A stretch of 64,000 nt of DNA from Candidatus Omnitrophica bacterium UBA6210 (GCA_002421805.1 DISM01000001.1:347932-411931); one strand, 5' to 3'. Shown: positions 24,793-38,100, counted from the stretch's first letter. The notes: generated from the letters alone by a model not told the origin. Translations and numbers: made by a program.

Positions 24793-24898
24793 TAACCCCA
24801 CAAGGGGGTAGGCCTCCGCATGCCGCGGGAAGCGGCATACTGGCTCATCCGATGGAGCCAGGTAAGACCGAATAAGCGGAGGGCCTAACCAGAGGCTG
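24793..24898 (+). repeat. Structured intergenic repeat between tadB and tadC (copy 4)
   Basis: The outer arms TAGGCCTCCGC (24809-24819) and GCGGAGGGCCTA (24876-24887) enclose two hairpins. One is TGCCGC/GCGGCA with loop GGGAA (24821-24837). The other is ACTGGCTC/GAGCCAG(g)T (24839-24863). It is the same design as 14137-14229. It fills the gap almost completely and ends just before the tadC start, so it may tune tadC expression or mRNA stability. Confidence 0.65.
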
Positions 24899-24900
24899 AC

Positions 24901-25803
24901 ATGGTTGTTTATTTATCACAAATATTCTTGTTCGCGGGGATCTTCCTGATCTTCATGAACTTCTTTTTGTGGTTCTTTGCGGCCCACGAACTCAGGAAGG
25001 TCATCAAGAGACGTTTGCGTTACGAGGTCAACCCGGCCGACAGGAAGTCCATTTTTGTGCGGGTCTTTGACTTGTTTGCGCCGTTGAATTATTTCATCGT
25101 GCGCCGGTTCGTCAAGCGCGAGAACCTGGAGAACAAACTTTTCGGCGCGCGTGTGGGCATGACGCCGGAACAGTTCTTCGGCGCCAAAGAATTCATGGCG
25201 ATCTTCGGATTCATGCTGGCGATCGGGTTTTTGCCGGCTGATGACATCGTCAAGATCGCGGTCGCCGGCATCGCGGGTTTCTTCCTGCCGGACCTGTGGC
25301 TGGACATGAAGCTCAAACAGCGGCGCGCGGCCGTCGTGCGCACGCTGCCGGACACGGTGGACCTGTTGAGTCTGTGCGTAGACGCCGGACTTGATTTTAT
25401 CGCGGCCGCGCGCTGGATCGTTGAGAAGTCGCGGTCGACTGCGTTCATTGAAGAACTGTCGCTCATGCTGCACGAGATCAAGGTCGGAAAGCCGCGGCGT
25501 GAGGCGCTCAAAGATCTGTCGCGCAGGATCAATGCGCCGGACGTCACGGCGTTCGCACGTACGCTCATCCAGGCCGACAGGATGGGGACGCCGATCGCCG
25601 AGGCCCTGGCGATCCTGTCCGATGACGTGCGCGAGAGGTTTTTCAGGCGCGCCGAGCGCACGGCCCTGCAGGCGCCGATGAAAATGCTTATCCCGCTGAT
25701 CTTTTTCATCCTGCCTGTGGTCGGCGTGATCGTGGGCGGGCCTATTGCGATCCAGTTCATGAACGGAAGCCTTCTGGGAGGCATGGGTGGGGGGGTCAAA
25801 TAA
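24901..25803 (+). CDS. tadC: Tad platform protein TadC
   Basis: 300 residues from ATG 24901, with AGAGG nine bases upstream. An N-terminal span (IFLFAGIFLIFMNFFLWFF) is followed by a membrane pair near FMAIFGFMLAIGFLP and a T2SF domain. That domain shows RTLPDTVDLLSLCVDAGLDF, then EELSLMLHEIKVGKPRREAL and VTAFARTLIQADRMGTPIAE. The C-terminal span is MLIPLIFFILPVVGVIVGGP. It partners TadB. It is the last recognised Tad gene before the giant frame. Confidence 0.92.
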   Translation: MVVYLSQIFLFAGIFLIFMNFFLWFFAAHELRKVIKRRLRYEVNPADRKSIFVRVFDLFAPLNYFIVRRFVKRENLENKLFGARVGMTPEQFFGAKEFMAIFGFMLAIGFLPADDIVKIAVAGIAGFFLPDLWLDMKLKQRRAAVVRTLPDTVDLLSLCVDAGLDFIAAARWIVEKSRSTAFIEELSLMLHEIKVGKPRREALKDLSRRINAPDVTAFARTLIQADRMGTPIAEALAILSDDVRERFFRRAERTALQAPMKMLIPLIFFILPVVGVIVGGPIAIQFMNGSLLGGMGGGVK

Positions 25804-25804
25804 C

Positions 25805-26053
25805 ATGTTAAACCGCTACGAGATCCTGAGGACCGGGTGGCAGGCGCTGAGGGCCGGAAGGCTCGGCATCGCCGACTTTTGCCTGGTAGTCCTGGGGATC
25901 GAGGCGGGATTAAAAAAATTGATTGAACCGTGTTCTGTGGCGGGACACGATTCGATACCGAGCCGGATCCGCACGGCAGACACACGCGGAAATCTTCGAG
26001 GAAAGGAGGACGTAGGTTTAGGCGACCTCAAAACCGAACGTAATATGTGCTGA
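25805..26053 (+). CDS. Possible small leader ORF before the giant gene
   Basis: 82 residues from ATG 25805, two bases after the tadC stop. The first part (LRTGWQALRAGRLGIADFCL) could be real; the second half is polar with no features. Its stop TGA (26051-26053) overlaps the likely GTG start of the giant gene (26047), which would allow coupled translation. A perfect AAAGGAGGA at 26002-26010 lies inside this ORF with no start codon at a normal distance. Recognised family: none. It may be a genuine small gene or only leader sequence. Confidence 0.35.
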   Translation: MLNRYEILRTGWQALRAGRLGIADFCLVVLGIEAGLKKLIEPCSVAGHDSIPSRIRTADTRGNLRGKEDVGLGDLKTERNMC

Positions 26054-26133
26054 ACGTACGCAATAAGCTTTGGGTGAAGGCCATTGCGTGGTTGATAGTC
26101 CTCACCTTCCTGCCTGAGCAGGTGGCGTGGGCT
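26047..26133 (+). other. Signal peptide of giant protein
   Basis: Residues 1-29: a short basic start (NVRNKLWVK), a hydrophobic core (AIAWLIVLTFL) and a PEQVAWA end, with cleavage expected after AWA. This implies Sec export of the N-terminus. Confidence 0.75.
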
Positions 26134-29100
26134 GTTGACTATAATCTGCGCGGCGTGCTTCAAGGAGCAGTAGCTCCTCTTGTGAGCGCGGCAACCGTTG
26201 CAACGGACGCGTCTGCCCTGCAGGGGGCCCAGAAGGATGAAGCCCTTGACCGGGCGATCGCGGATTCCATCGCCTCTTCATTGCAGGCATTGATCGGGAA
26301 GCCCGCGACGGATATCCGGCTTTCCCGCCAGGTCTCTGTCCATAGGAATTATCCTCTTAATCTTACGCAGAATAAGATTGATGAATTACATACCTGGATG
26401 ATGGATTCAGGCAGGAACCTCGTGACTTGCGGTGCCTACGCCCTTTCCGGTTTGTTCCAGGCCATGGGTCAGAATATATCGCCTTACCAGATGGCCCAGA
26501 GCGCCCTATTAATAGATATTCTTTCTGATTCTTTAGATATCTATACCTATAACCAGGCCAAGAAGCTTGAGAACTCCCTGTACGCCCTCGCCAACACGGC
26601 CCTGCTTTATGGGTATGAACTTAAACCCTTCCACTGGAAAGACTTTTACTCCAATAATAAAAATATTTCAAAAGCCTTAAATAAGTTAATACCCTATATT
26701 GCGTTCGTGGATGACGACCATATGGTCCTTGTTAAAGGACTTTCTAAAGGCTCTGTGGTAATCGAAGACAACGGCAAGGAAAATATTTTAACTTTGGCAG
26801 AATTTGACCTTCGTTTCTCCGGTTACGGCTTGGCGCTTTCGAATCACATCCCTGAAGGCTTTGATATCGAGATTCTAGAAGACGCAGTGGCTAAAGCGGT
26901 CCAGGGCGCCACAAGAAAGAGATATGACGAGATCACGACCATTGACGACCTCTGGAAGACGAGCGATGACGATCTCTGGGTGAGCGCCGGCCTCCTGGCG
27001 GCCTCCTTTGTGATCGGCGGCTTGGGCGGTTTCTCAGGCATCGGCAACGGTATTCAGAACGGTTCCTTCTCGTGGAGCACGTCAGCCGCAACCAGCAGCA
27101 TGTTGACAGGCATGGCCGCTTCACAGATCGGTTCCGCGGCGGCCAATATCGCCGCAACGCAGTGGGGCATGAGCCCTGGAGCGGCGCAGATCTTCGGTTC
27201 TGTTCTCGGCGGCGCGGCAGGCGCAGGCTTCGGCTCGACCCTTGGCGCAGGCCAGGGCGGCTATTGGAAACCGACGAATACCTTCAGCACCTTCCTGAGC
27301 AATCATCAGGTGATCGGCTCTATGGCCAAAGGCGCGATCGACGGCGCGTTCATGGGGACGGCAGGCGTCCTGGCCGATCAGGCTATCGGGGACAATAGCA
27401 ATATCTTCACCAAGATCCTCGTGCCGGTAGGCGCTTCCGCTCTCGGCTATGTCGGTTCGCAGTGGTCATCGACCCAATTAGGTTATGAACCCATCTATCA
27501 GGTCAGCCCTGATACGTACAAATCTTTGACGAACCAGAACGGCCGCTTTGACCAGGCGACCAATACCTATTTCGTCGGCGCCAGCGATTATAAGGCAGGC
27601 AGCAGCTATTGGAATTTCCTGGGGAATACGGCCCTTGCCGTCAATGATGTCGGGTTCCAGAGATACATGCTTTCGACGTTGATCGGCAATTCCTTCGAAC
27701 AGGTCATCGGCGAAGATGATTTCGGTTATTCCAGGATCCTCGGCCAGACCGCGGGTTCTGTGTTGGCCGGCAAGATGGTCGGTGGCACACCTCAAGGCTA
27801 TGTCCTGGATGCGATCCTCTCCGGCGGCTCCTCGGCCCTGTTGGCCACCATGGGCGGAAAATACGACAAGGAGACAGGCAAGAATTCCTGGGGCATGACT
27901 GCGACGCAGATGGCTGTGTTGAACTTCACCGCGACCTCTTTGATGAAGGCCGGTTATGACGCTTACACCGGCAAAGACAGCGGTAAGGATTTCGGCGACC
28001 TCTTTGTGGGGAGCCTCTATGACAGCGCCAAGAATTGGTCCGATAACATGCTTTACTTCGGCAAGACCTCTGCGTTCTACCAGCCCGAGCGCATGGGCGC
28101 GTTCCGCAGCTGGCAGTATACGGAGAAGCTGCTGGATTTCGCCGGCATCTCCCAGTTCTACGACAATGCCCAACTGGTGATGAAAGAGACAGGCCTGTCG
28201 TGGAGCGAGGCTGTTGACCAGGGTTATGTCGACAAGATCACGCGGCCGTTCGGCAACGCGTTCGTCAGCTACGTCAGTTCCACCACGCATTATGCCGCGG
28301 CGGACAACCTGGCGTCCATGCTGAACAAAGGCATCAACGCGATCTATAACAAGATGACGGAAGTCAAGATCAAGGAATTGCCGGCGGGCAAAGACCCGGT
28401 GAAAGTCATCCTGAGGTTCCAGACGGACAATGCGGCGCTGAAGGCGGCCTTGGACCAGGGTCCTGTGCCGCCGGAGGTCCTGGCAGATCTCGCCATGACG
28501 GCGACCATGGAGGTCACGAGGAACGGCCAGACCCAGACCTTCCAGTATGATCCCTCGAATCCTCTGGCAACATTTGACATTTCCTCGCTGGTGAAGGGTG
28601 CGGACAGGGCGGATGTCCAGATCGTCCTGCCCGGCATGAATATCGATCAGCAGGCGGTCATTAATAACAGGGCTGTGTTCGATCAGGAAAAGCTGGCATC
28701 GGGTATTACGGATCCAGGAATGAAGACTTTGTACCAGTCTTTTGTGGCTTCCTGGAGGACGGGCGAAGGTAACACCCAGGTAGAGATCGCTTCGGCTGAG
28801 AAGCAGGGGATGTTTGCGAAGTTTTTGGGGTTGGGGACGTCTAAGGGTATTGGTTATGTGTCGCCCCAGAACGGCGTCGATTCGCTTATCGGTTTCAACG
28901 CCGCCGGAGATGTGGCCTCCGCGCGCGGATGGAGCTTCAGGGAAGAAAAGGGATTCTTTGCCTGGCTCCTGGGCCGCACAAGCCCTAACGGTTTTACGAC
29001 GACACAGTCTTATGGCGGGGAAACATACACCATTAATCCGACCAACTTCTACACAGTCCGCGAATTCAACGTCGTCAACGGCAGCCGCCGCAATGAAGTC

Positions 29101-32100
29101 CTGTATCAGGGGTTCACGGGCACGTATGCCAGCGCCTACAATGCTGCGAATACCAGCGGCGATACCAGCTCTGTCGCCAAGGCTGTGACGCATTCCGCCT
29201 ATATCATGGGCGCGGCCGTACCCAACCATCTTCTGAACGGCAATTTGGCGGACACCGGCCTGACAGTTCTTGGCCGCGTGACCGGCTCTTCCCGTTACGC
29301 GCCGGCGAGCTCAAAGATCGACGCCATGGTCGCGATGCCGTCTCTGGGTTCCGTGACGAACCCCAACGACAAGAATGCGGATAAAGGCTTCCAGGCTGCG
29401 ACCTACGGCTCGACGTATGCGCAGATCAGCAATGCGGAAGGCACTAAAACTTTCGACGTTTTGCAAGGCAATGACAAGAGCAAGACGGCGACCATTGCCA
29501 TTAATCCGGATATCATCCTTCTGAAATTGAACCAGGCGACAGATCAGGTGGTGATTGAGCAGGGCACGCCTCGCCTGCCGTATGGGTCCGTCCTGAGGGT
29601 GGGTTCGGAGTGGACGAATCCCGGCACGATTAACGGCGAAACCATGAAGGTGTATAAAAACACCGCCCTCGTCTTCGGCAACCCTTATAAGGCAGCCAAC
29701 CTCAAGAATGACGTTATTAATTTCTATGGTGTTCCCGGAGCCGGGAATGGATGGAGGGCGGATGTCCAGGACAAACATATGGTGTTGGATATCAAGGCTG
29801 AAGCGCCCTTGTCTGCAACCCCGGAGATATTGAAAGAGAAGATACAAAACCTTACTATCGATACGCCGGCTGCCGTCGAGACCAAGATCAAAGAGGCCTT
29901 CGGTTCCGATGTAAAAGTAACGCTCATCACCCCTCAGGATAGCGAGATCGATCCGGACCTCGCCAAAGGGCACCTGGCTTACAACATCAACGGCCAGGTC
30001 TACAACCTTATTAATAACCAGCTCGTCCCTGTGGCCAGATCTCCTTCTGTCGAGGCGACGACTGCACAGGTAACCGCCCCCGAATTGGTGACGTTGCCGT
30101 CCAGTCAGCAACCTGCGGTTGTTGTTTCCGAGATTGCCTCTGCTAAAGCGGCAGAAGCCCAGGCCCAAGCCACGGCGACGGGTGTGCTGAACGGTAAAGT
30201 GGATGCGTGGGCGAGATTGAATGAAGAATTGGTCGCTACGAACAATTGGGTCGTGCGCGGCGGCGTGGTGGATGCGGACAAGAATATGCAGCACAGCCCG
30301 AGCGTCATGACGAGCGGCACCAAGGGTGAGCTCACCGCTTCTATCAGCGACGTCTGGGTGGATAACGGCCGCTGGGGCCTTGTTTCCAGCGTCAGCAAAC
30401 CTGCCTCGGGTATCGTCTACAACAGCCAGGCCATCGGAAATCTCTTCCCTAAAATAAATCCGACGCAGCCGTCTGCCGCTTCTGCGCCCGGAAAGCCCGA
30501 TGAGGGGCCGCAGAACACGTTTAATATTGCCAAGAACCTGACAACTTATGATGTCAGCAACGTCAAGCTGGGTGAAGGCTCTCAGCTCTACCTGGCTTTT
30601 GCGACCGAAAAAGACGGCACCAACCCGCACATGGTCTCGACCTTCGGAGCCCTCAACACCATTGTCGAGACGCCTCAGGACTTCATTAAGCTCGGCGACC
30701 GCGAAGTGCGCGCCACCATGGTCACAATGAAGCATGACGCCAACAATGTCCTGGTCCCGGATTATTCCAACTATATCGCCGGCACGCAAGGCCAGATCAG
30801 GAACCAGGCTGATGTCAACTTGCAGGCAAATCAGGATCTCTCGGGTGGCGCCGGCGTGCTCAGAGGGCATCTCAGCGGCAGCATGATGGCCATCCATCAG
30901 TTGACGGATGATGCCAGGGATACCTGGTCTTTCATGCCCGGCCAGAGCACCGTCAATGCCAGGCTGACATCCGGCAGGAACCAGGAAGTTATTGCCTCCG
31001 TCACAAAACTTTACGGCACCTCCAACAGCTGGGGTTTCATTGCCGACAGCAGTGTCGTCTACAACGGTCAGGCTCTTGGGAACCTTGTTCCCAAATCGAA
31101 TCCGACGCAGCCGTCTGCCGCTTCTGCGCCCGGAAAGCCCGATGAGGGGCCGACCAACACCCACAACATCGCCAAGAACCTGACGCAATATGACGCCAGC
31201 AATGTTAAATTCGGCGAAGGCTCCCAGCTCTACCTGGCGTTTGCCACGAATCAGGACGGCACAAATCCGCGCCTGGTCTCGACCTTCGGCGCCTTCAATA
31301 CGGAGCTTTATCTTCCGGAAGATTTCATCCAGCTCGGCGACCGCGAAGCTCGTGCGTTCCAGGTCACGATGAAACACGACGCCAACAATATCCTCGTGCC
31401 GGATTACACCAACTATATCGCCGGCACCCAGGGCCAGATCAGGAACCAGGCGGACATCAATTTGCAGGCAAACCAGGACCTCTCCGGCGGCAAAGGTGTT
31501 TTCAACGGCCAGGTCTTGGGCAGCATGAAGGCCGTTACACAGTTGACGAATGACGTCAAGGATACATGGTCCTTCATGCCCGGCCAGAGCACGATCAATG
31601 CTAAACTTCTGTCCGGCAGCAAACGGGAAGCTGTGGGCTCTATTACAAGGCTCTATGGTGACAGCAACAGCTGGGGCTTTATTGCCGACAGCAATATCGT
31701 CTACAACGGCCAGTCTATTGGGAACCTTTTCCCGAAACCGAATCCGACGCAGCCGTCTGTCGGTTCCGCGGCGGGCAAGATTGACGAAGGGCCGACCAAC
31801 ACCCACAACATCGCCAAGAACCTGACGGCCTATGATTCCGCCAATGTGAAGCTGGGAGAGGGTTCCCGTCTCTACCTGGCGTTTGCCACGAATCAGGACG
31901 GCACAAATCCGCGCCTGGTCTCGACATTGGGCGCCCTCAACACGATCGTTGAAACGCCCGGCAATTTCATTAAACTCGGTGACCGCGAAGTGCGCGCCAC
32001 CATGGTTACGATGAAGCACGACGCCCAAGGCGTTCTGGTTCCGGACTATTCCAACTATATCGCCGGCACCCAGGGCCAGATCAGGAACCAGGCTGATATC

Positions 32101-35100
32101 AATTTACAGGCGACCCAGGACCTCTCCGGCGGCAAAGGTGTGCTCAGAGGACAGGTCTTGGGCAGCATGATGGCCATCCATCAGTTAACGGATGATGTTA
32201 AGGATTCGTGGTCCTTCATGCCCGGCCAGAGCACCGTCAACGCCAAACTTGTGTCCGGCAACAGACAGGAAGTTGTTGCCTCTATCACAAAGCTTTACGG
32301 TACCTCCAACAGCTGGGGCTTCATTGCCGACAGCAGTGTCGTCTACAACGGTCAGTCTATCGGCAATCTCTTTGCCGAGACCACCAGGAACAGGGTGTCG
32401 CTCTCTGAAGAAAAACCCAAGAAACCGACCCTTTACGAAGGGCCGGATAATACCCATAACATCGCCAAGAACCTGACGCAATACGATGCCAACAACGTCA
32501 AGCTGGGTGAAGGCTCCCAGCTCTACCTGGCGTTTGCCACGAATCAAGACGGCACGAATCCGCGCCTGGTCTCGACATTGGGCGCCCTCAACACGATCGT
32601 TGAAACGCCCAGAGATTTCATCAAACTCGGCGACCGCGAAGCGCGCGGAATAAAAGTCGAGATGAAGCTTAATGATCAGAAAGTCTTGACGCCTGTGTAT
32701 TCGGATTATATCAGCGGCGTTAAAGGAGAAGTCAGGCTTATTTCTTCGAGTGTCCCTGAAGTCAGCCAGCCGCTGCCGACGGCCGAAAAGCCCAAGAACG
32801 ATGCAAGGAGAACGGCCCTGGAACAAAAGGTAGCACAGGCCAGCCAACAACTCCAACTGGCCAACGATCGCTACAAACAGGAAATGGGCAAGACCGACTG
32901 GTTCTGGCTCAACGTCAATGATGCCGCAGAACAAAGAAAATTGAAAACCGCACAGGATACCTATAAGAGGGCGCAGCGGGAATATTTTGAATATTTGAGG
33001 GACAACGATCTGGATGCGCTCAAGAGGATCGCCAATCCGGGACCTTCTTTTGATGAGCGCTATGTTGGAGACGGTTCCAACCACTATCGAACGGCTTTCA
33101 GTCTCAAGACAGAGGTGGCCAATGAGGTTTTAAAGACACAGACAGGCCGCCGCGGTATTCAGGACGCCTTGAAACGCGTCGAGGACGAGTTCGCCCGCAA
33201 CGTGAGTGACCTGAATTATTTTGCCGAGCTGAAAAATAAGATTGCCGCTTCCAACGGAAGGCTGATTGAGGTAACCAATGGTATTTATGAGACGCCGCTT
33301 GCCGTCAAGGAAGAGTCGGATGAACTGATCAATATGTCGCGCGACGCTTTTGAAAAGCGCACGGCAGCAAGAAATGCCGAGATTTCACGCCTCGAGAATT
33401 TCCTGACGAATTCGGGCGGCGACCTGGCCCAGGATGAGCGCATGCTCATTGCCAACAGGATCCAGGAGATCAAGGGATTCTATTCAAGGATGGAGTCGGG
33501 GAATGATCCGCAGATAGAAGCGATCCTCGAGACCAACGGCGTCAGGGTGTGGTTGAACAAGCACACCAAGATGAGCTATGACTATAATCCTGACTGGGGT
33601 CCTCAGGGGGTTATCAAAGGCGCGGGCGCCGTGATCGGTTACGCGTTCAACGATGTCGTCTGGCCTGTGATCTTTGGAACCTATTCGGCGGCCAAGGGCG
33701 GCGTCATCGATTTGGCGGGGACAGTTGTGGGCAGCGATAGCTGGAAAGCCACAGCCAATGACACCTATGCCGGCACCATTTTGATTTGGGGCAACAGTTT
33801 TGTCGGAGATGTCGGACGCCTGGCTTACGGCGAAGACGCGACCAACAGTTGGGCTGAAAAAGCATTGCAGCTTGCAAAACCGGGAACGGTCAGGGTCAAT
33901 AAGACCGGCAATAGCTGGACAGACTGGGAATTTACCGCTATTGAAGACGGCGTTGAGGTTAAATTCAGGGGCGACGAGCTGACGGCATTTGCAGGCATAA
34001 AGATGTCGAAGGAGATTGGCAAGGCGCAGTGGGAGAGAGGCGAGAGGCTCAGCGGCGGTTTCAATGTTGCCGGCGCCTACACGGCCCAGACGTTAAAAGC
34101 CATCGATGAGTTGTTGATGTCGGGTAAAGTCGCCGGCGTGAACGTAGGCCGCACGGCCATTGTGGGCGTCAGCCTGACTGTTCCCGCGGTCGATATTATC
34201 AAGTATCAGAGGACTGGCGAATATCTTTCTGAAAACGAAGGAACGATTACTGCTGTTTCTTTCCTCTTGCCGGGGGCCGGCGCCAAGTTGGCTTCTTCAG
34301 GCCAGGCTGCTTTGGCGACCGTCACCGTGGCTGAAGGCAGTGTTTGGGCATCAAGGGCGTTGACCGTGGCGAATGCGGCTGTCAGGATCCCGCAGGCGGC
34401 GAATGTAATCAATCTGGCGAATCTCGGCCTGGCGAGCGGCCACGCCGTATCGACGATGACAACGGGCCGTCCGATGGATATCGGCCAGAGTGCAGGGAAT
34501 GTGTTGACCACATACGGTCTTGTCGGCGCTTTCCAGACTATCGGGACTTTTGTGAAAGGCGCTTATGCCGTTGAGAATGCTTCCCGCGCCACCACTTACC
34601 TTATTGCCGGTAAGGCTGCTGCCGGAGCAGGTTTAAGCGTCGGCACAGGGATCTATCGCAGTGAAATTAGCTCCATACCTCAGGCGGCCTGGTATGCTTT
34701 CACGGGAGCCGTGGGCGGCGCAGCGAGTTATCGTGTCAATAATCCGATTGCTTTTGCTGCGACATCAGGCTTGATCGCCAGCGCCATCCGTCAGCCGTTT
34801 AAGACCGATGTGAATTCATTTGGCAGCGCTTTGGTGAATACTGCCAAAGATACGTTTGTCAGCACGGGCCTCGGGTTTGCCGCCAACAAGGCGCCTCAAA
34901 TAGGGTCGTGGTTCGGCGAGCAGTCTCTCTTGACAAGACAGGCTGTTATTCTCGGCGGCGGCGCGCTTACTCTGGGCCTCGCCAGGGATTATATCAATAG
35001 TCCGTCGTTGAATCCTCTGGATACCTTCAACTCGCCCGGCCAGGTCTTTGTGAGCGGCGTCAAAGGCGCCTTCATAGGAGAATTAGTGGCCTATGGTGCC

Positions 35101-38100
35101 AGGCAATATGCGTTAGGCGCAACAGGACAGATCGCGTCTATCCAGGCGAATACAGCTAAATTCGCAGACCTGAATGCCCTGACAACGGAAATGTATAATA
35201 GCGCCAAGACATGGTGGCTTGTCAGCGGCGTCATGTCAGGAACAAAGCCGTTTGTGGACACGGCCCTGGCAACCGTAGAACATGGCACCGACTGGGCGGT
35301 GGACAAGGCGTTTGGCACCAATTTCAGCCAGGGCCAGGCCGTATTTGGTTTCTATACGACCGTCAGAAATGACAAGGGAGAAGTGACGGGCATTGAGCAT
35401 TCGTGGATGCGCGATATGAACCAGGCGCCGCAGAGGATTGTTGATCCGCTGACAGGCGAAACCAAGACCGTTTATGAGCCTTTCAGCTTCGGGAAATATT
35501 ACGGGAGCTTTGACAATGGCGGCTTCTTGTATAGCCTGGCCAATTCTCCCCGCGAAGGTATGACGATCGGGCCTATCGTCAAGATCATGAGCAGGACGCC
35601 TGTGACGCCGGAAGAGACATTGCTGGGTCGGGCCCCCGTGATCGGTTCCTCGGTTGCCAAGCTGGAAACAGGATTCTTGAGAATGCAGGAAGGTTGGGCC
35701 AAGGACCTTGCAGGGACTTCTTTGAAAGATTTGGTTGCCACAGGTGATCTCTCCGGCGCCTTCAGTGTTGCCAAGGCAGGGGTCTTGAGCTATGGCGCAA
35801 GGGCTGTTTCCCTGGGCAAGGTCGGCTTCACCGTCGAGACCATCAATAGGACGATGCAGGGCGTCAACAGGCTCGGCGTCTACGTCGATGCAATGACAGG
35901 TGATCTGGATACGGCAAAGCTCGCGCAGGTCGGAACAGATTCCTACGCGACGAGCCAATACAAAGGTTTCTCCGCCGCCGATATGCAGATCCTGCCGTGG
36001 GCAGCGCTCTTCACGATGAGAAGCGCGGCCCTTCCAGAGCACATCGCCAAGATGTATTACGACCAGGGCCAATTCGGCCTTGCGACGCAAAAATTTGCGG
36101 AATTGGCCGGACGCAATCCGGCGGACGCTGAAGCGCAGTATAACCTCGGTTTGTCTCAGCGCGCGGCAGGCCAGAAAGACCTTGCCCGCGCCTCGTTTGA
36201 AAGAGCGGAGTCTTTGGCCAGGGAAGCGGGCAATACACAGCTTGGCCAATTGGCTTTCTCGCAGCGCCTGGTGGGGATGGACCATGTCCAGGCGGATGCG
36301 ATTTTGGGCGATACGATCAGGCAGACGAGCGCCTTGAGGCAGCAAGCCGTTGCCGCAGGGGATATGCAGGCCGCTAATTCTTTGAAAGCAGAGTTGTCCT
36401 TCCTGGGTGAAACACGGCTTGTTGTGCGCGGCCAGATGGAGAGCGCCAGGAACAATACGGAACGCGCGGCGAATTTGTTCAAGGCGGCCCTGCGTCTTAA
36501 TCCAGCCAATGTGGATGCACAACTCGGCTTGCGCGGCGTCGATCCGATCCAGCTTCTCGGTCTGCCCGAATCCGCCGATGCAGCCCAGGTCCAGACCGCG
36601 GTGTCTCTGCGCCGCGACGGCCTGGAGAAACAGATCGCCAACAGGAACACCGAGATACAGAATTTAAGAAACAAGGTCGAGCAGCTGAGGGCCCAGGGGA
36701 ATACGACCGGAGCGGCGCAGTGGGAAGCCCAGGTCAAGAGGCTTGAGGCGAGGAACGAATCGGCACAGAGACATCTCTCGACATTGCCGCAGTTGGAACG
36801 CCGGGCCATGGACCAGGTAACTGAGGCGGCCAGGGGCGCATCTTCGACGACGAGCCCGATCTCGGTTTCCGTTCCTGTGCCCAAGGAGAGGACAAGGATC
36901 GAGCGCGCCGTTACCGAACAAAAAGCCGGAGGCGTTGCTGCAGGAAAACTTTCCGGTTTGAACGTTGTTCTTTTAACAGGCACGAGAGAAGGCTATATCG
37001 TCGGCAAACACAGGGCGTATGTGGATGTTGATTCTTCGACGGTGTATGTGGCCAGGGAGTTCTGGAACCAGGCGCAGGGCGCTGCCAGGACCAGCGAGCT
37101 GGGCCGGGAATTGACGACGTTAAGGGTTGCGGCGCGCGATTATAGCAATTTGATCCAATCCGCTCAAGGCACTGCCGCTGTTCTTGAGGGCCGTCAGAGC
37201 GTGCGCCAGGCCGTCGAGGACCGCCTTTTGGATGCCGTGTCAACCCAGAACAAGATCAAAGGCTTGTCTCCTATCCAGGCCTCCCTGAGACTCAATGAAA
37301 TGAGGCAGGGCGTTATGGCGAATTACAGGCAGGCTGAAATCGTTTATAAGTTCGATAAAGCCTTAAGAAGCGCCAAGACACCCAATGATCTGAGGGTCGC
37401 TATCCAGGAAGCAGGCGGCGGCGGAAAGACATTTGTCGACGTAACGCTTCTGCCGTCCTTGATCGCCAAGAACAAGGCCTTTGGCGGTGTCACGGCCATG
37501 ACGACTTACGGCGATTCCCTCTCTTTGGAATTGGCGAATCTGGCAAAAGCGGTTTATGGAGACCGCCTGGGAGAGATACGGTATACCAACCGCTCTTCAT
37601 CTCACACCTTGAGTGACTTCGGAAGCAAGATCGAAGTGCTCTCATTTGAATCCTTTACTAATCTCGTCCATGCCCAGAAGTATGCGGACAAGACAGGAGA
37701 TGCTGCCGCTCCTCGACTGGATATGCCGAGGATCAAGAATTCCATTTTCCTGATCGATGAGGCGCACACCATTGGTATGTTGCCCGGTATCAGGGAAGGC
37801 CAGGGCACAGAGACCATTATCTCAGGCAAGGCGCAGTATGAAGAGATGCGCCGCCAGATGACGGGCCTCGAGCGCCAGACAAAGATGGCGGGCCGTCAGG
37901 CGTGGGAAGAAACCCAGAAGTCCTATGTCAACACAACTCCTGGCAACTATTATGAGACCCTCCGTTCGAGCTTTGGAGATGCGCCTTTGACCGGCGAGCA
38001 GACCCAGGCGCTGGACAAAGCAAAACTCGCGGATGCTTATTTTAAGGTCAGGGAATATGAGATGTATCAGAAGGCGCAGCAGCGCGGAGAAGTGCTGCAG

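Noticed and set aside
30181..32735. Repeats in the giant gene as an assembly artefact
   Set aside because: Units differ at many positions and keep the frame, with slightly different lengths; collapse or false expansion would give identical units.
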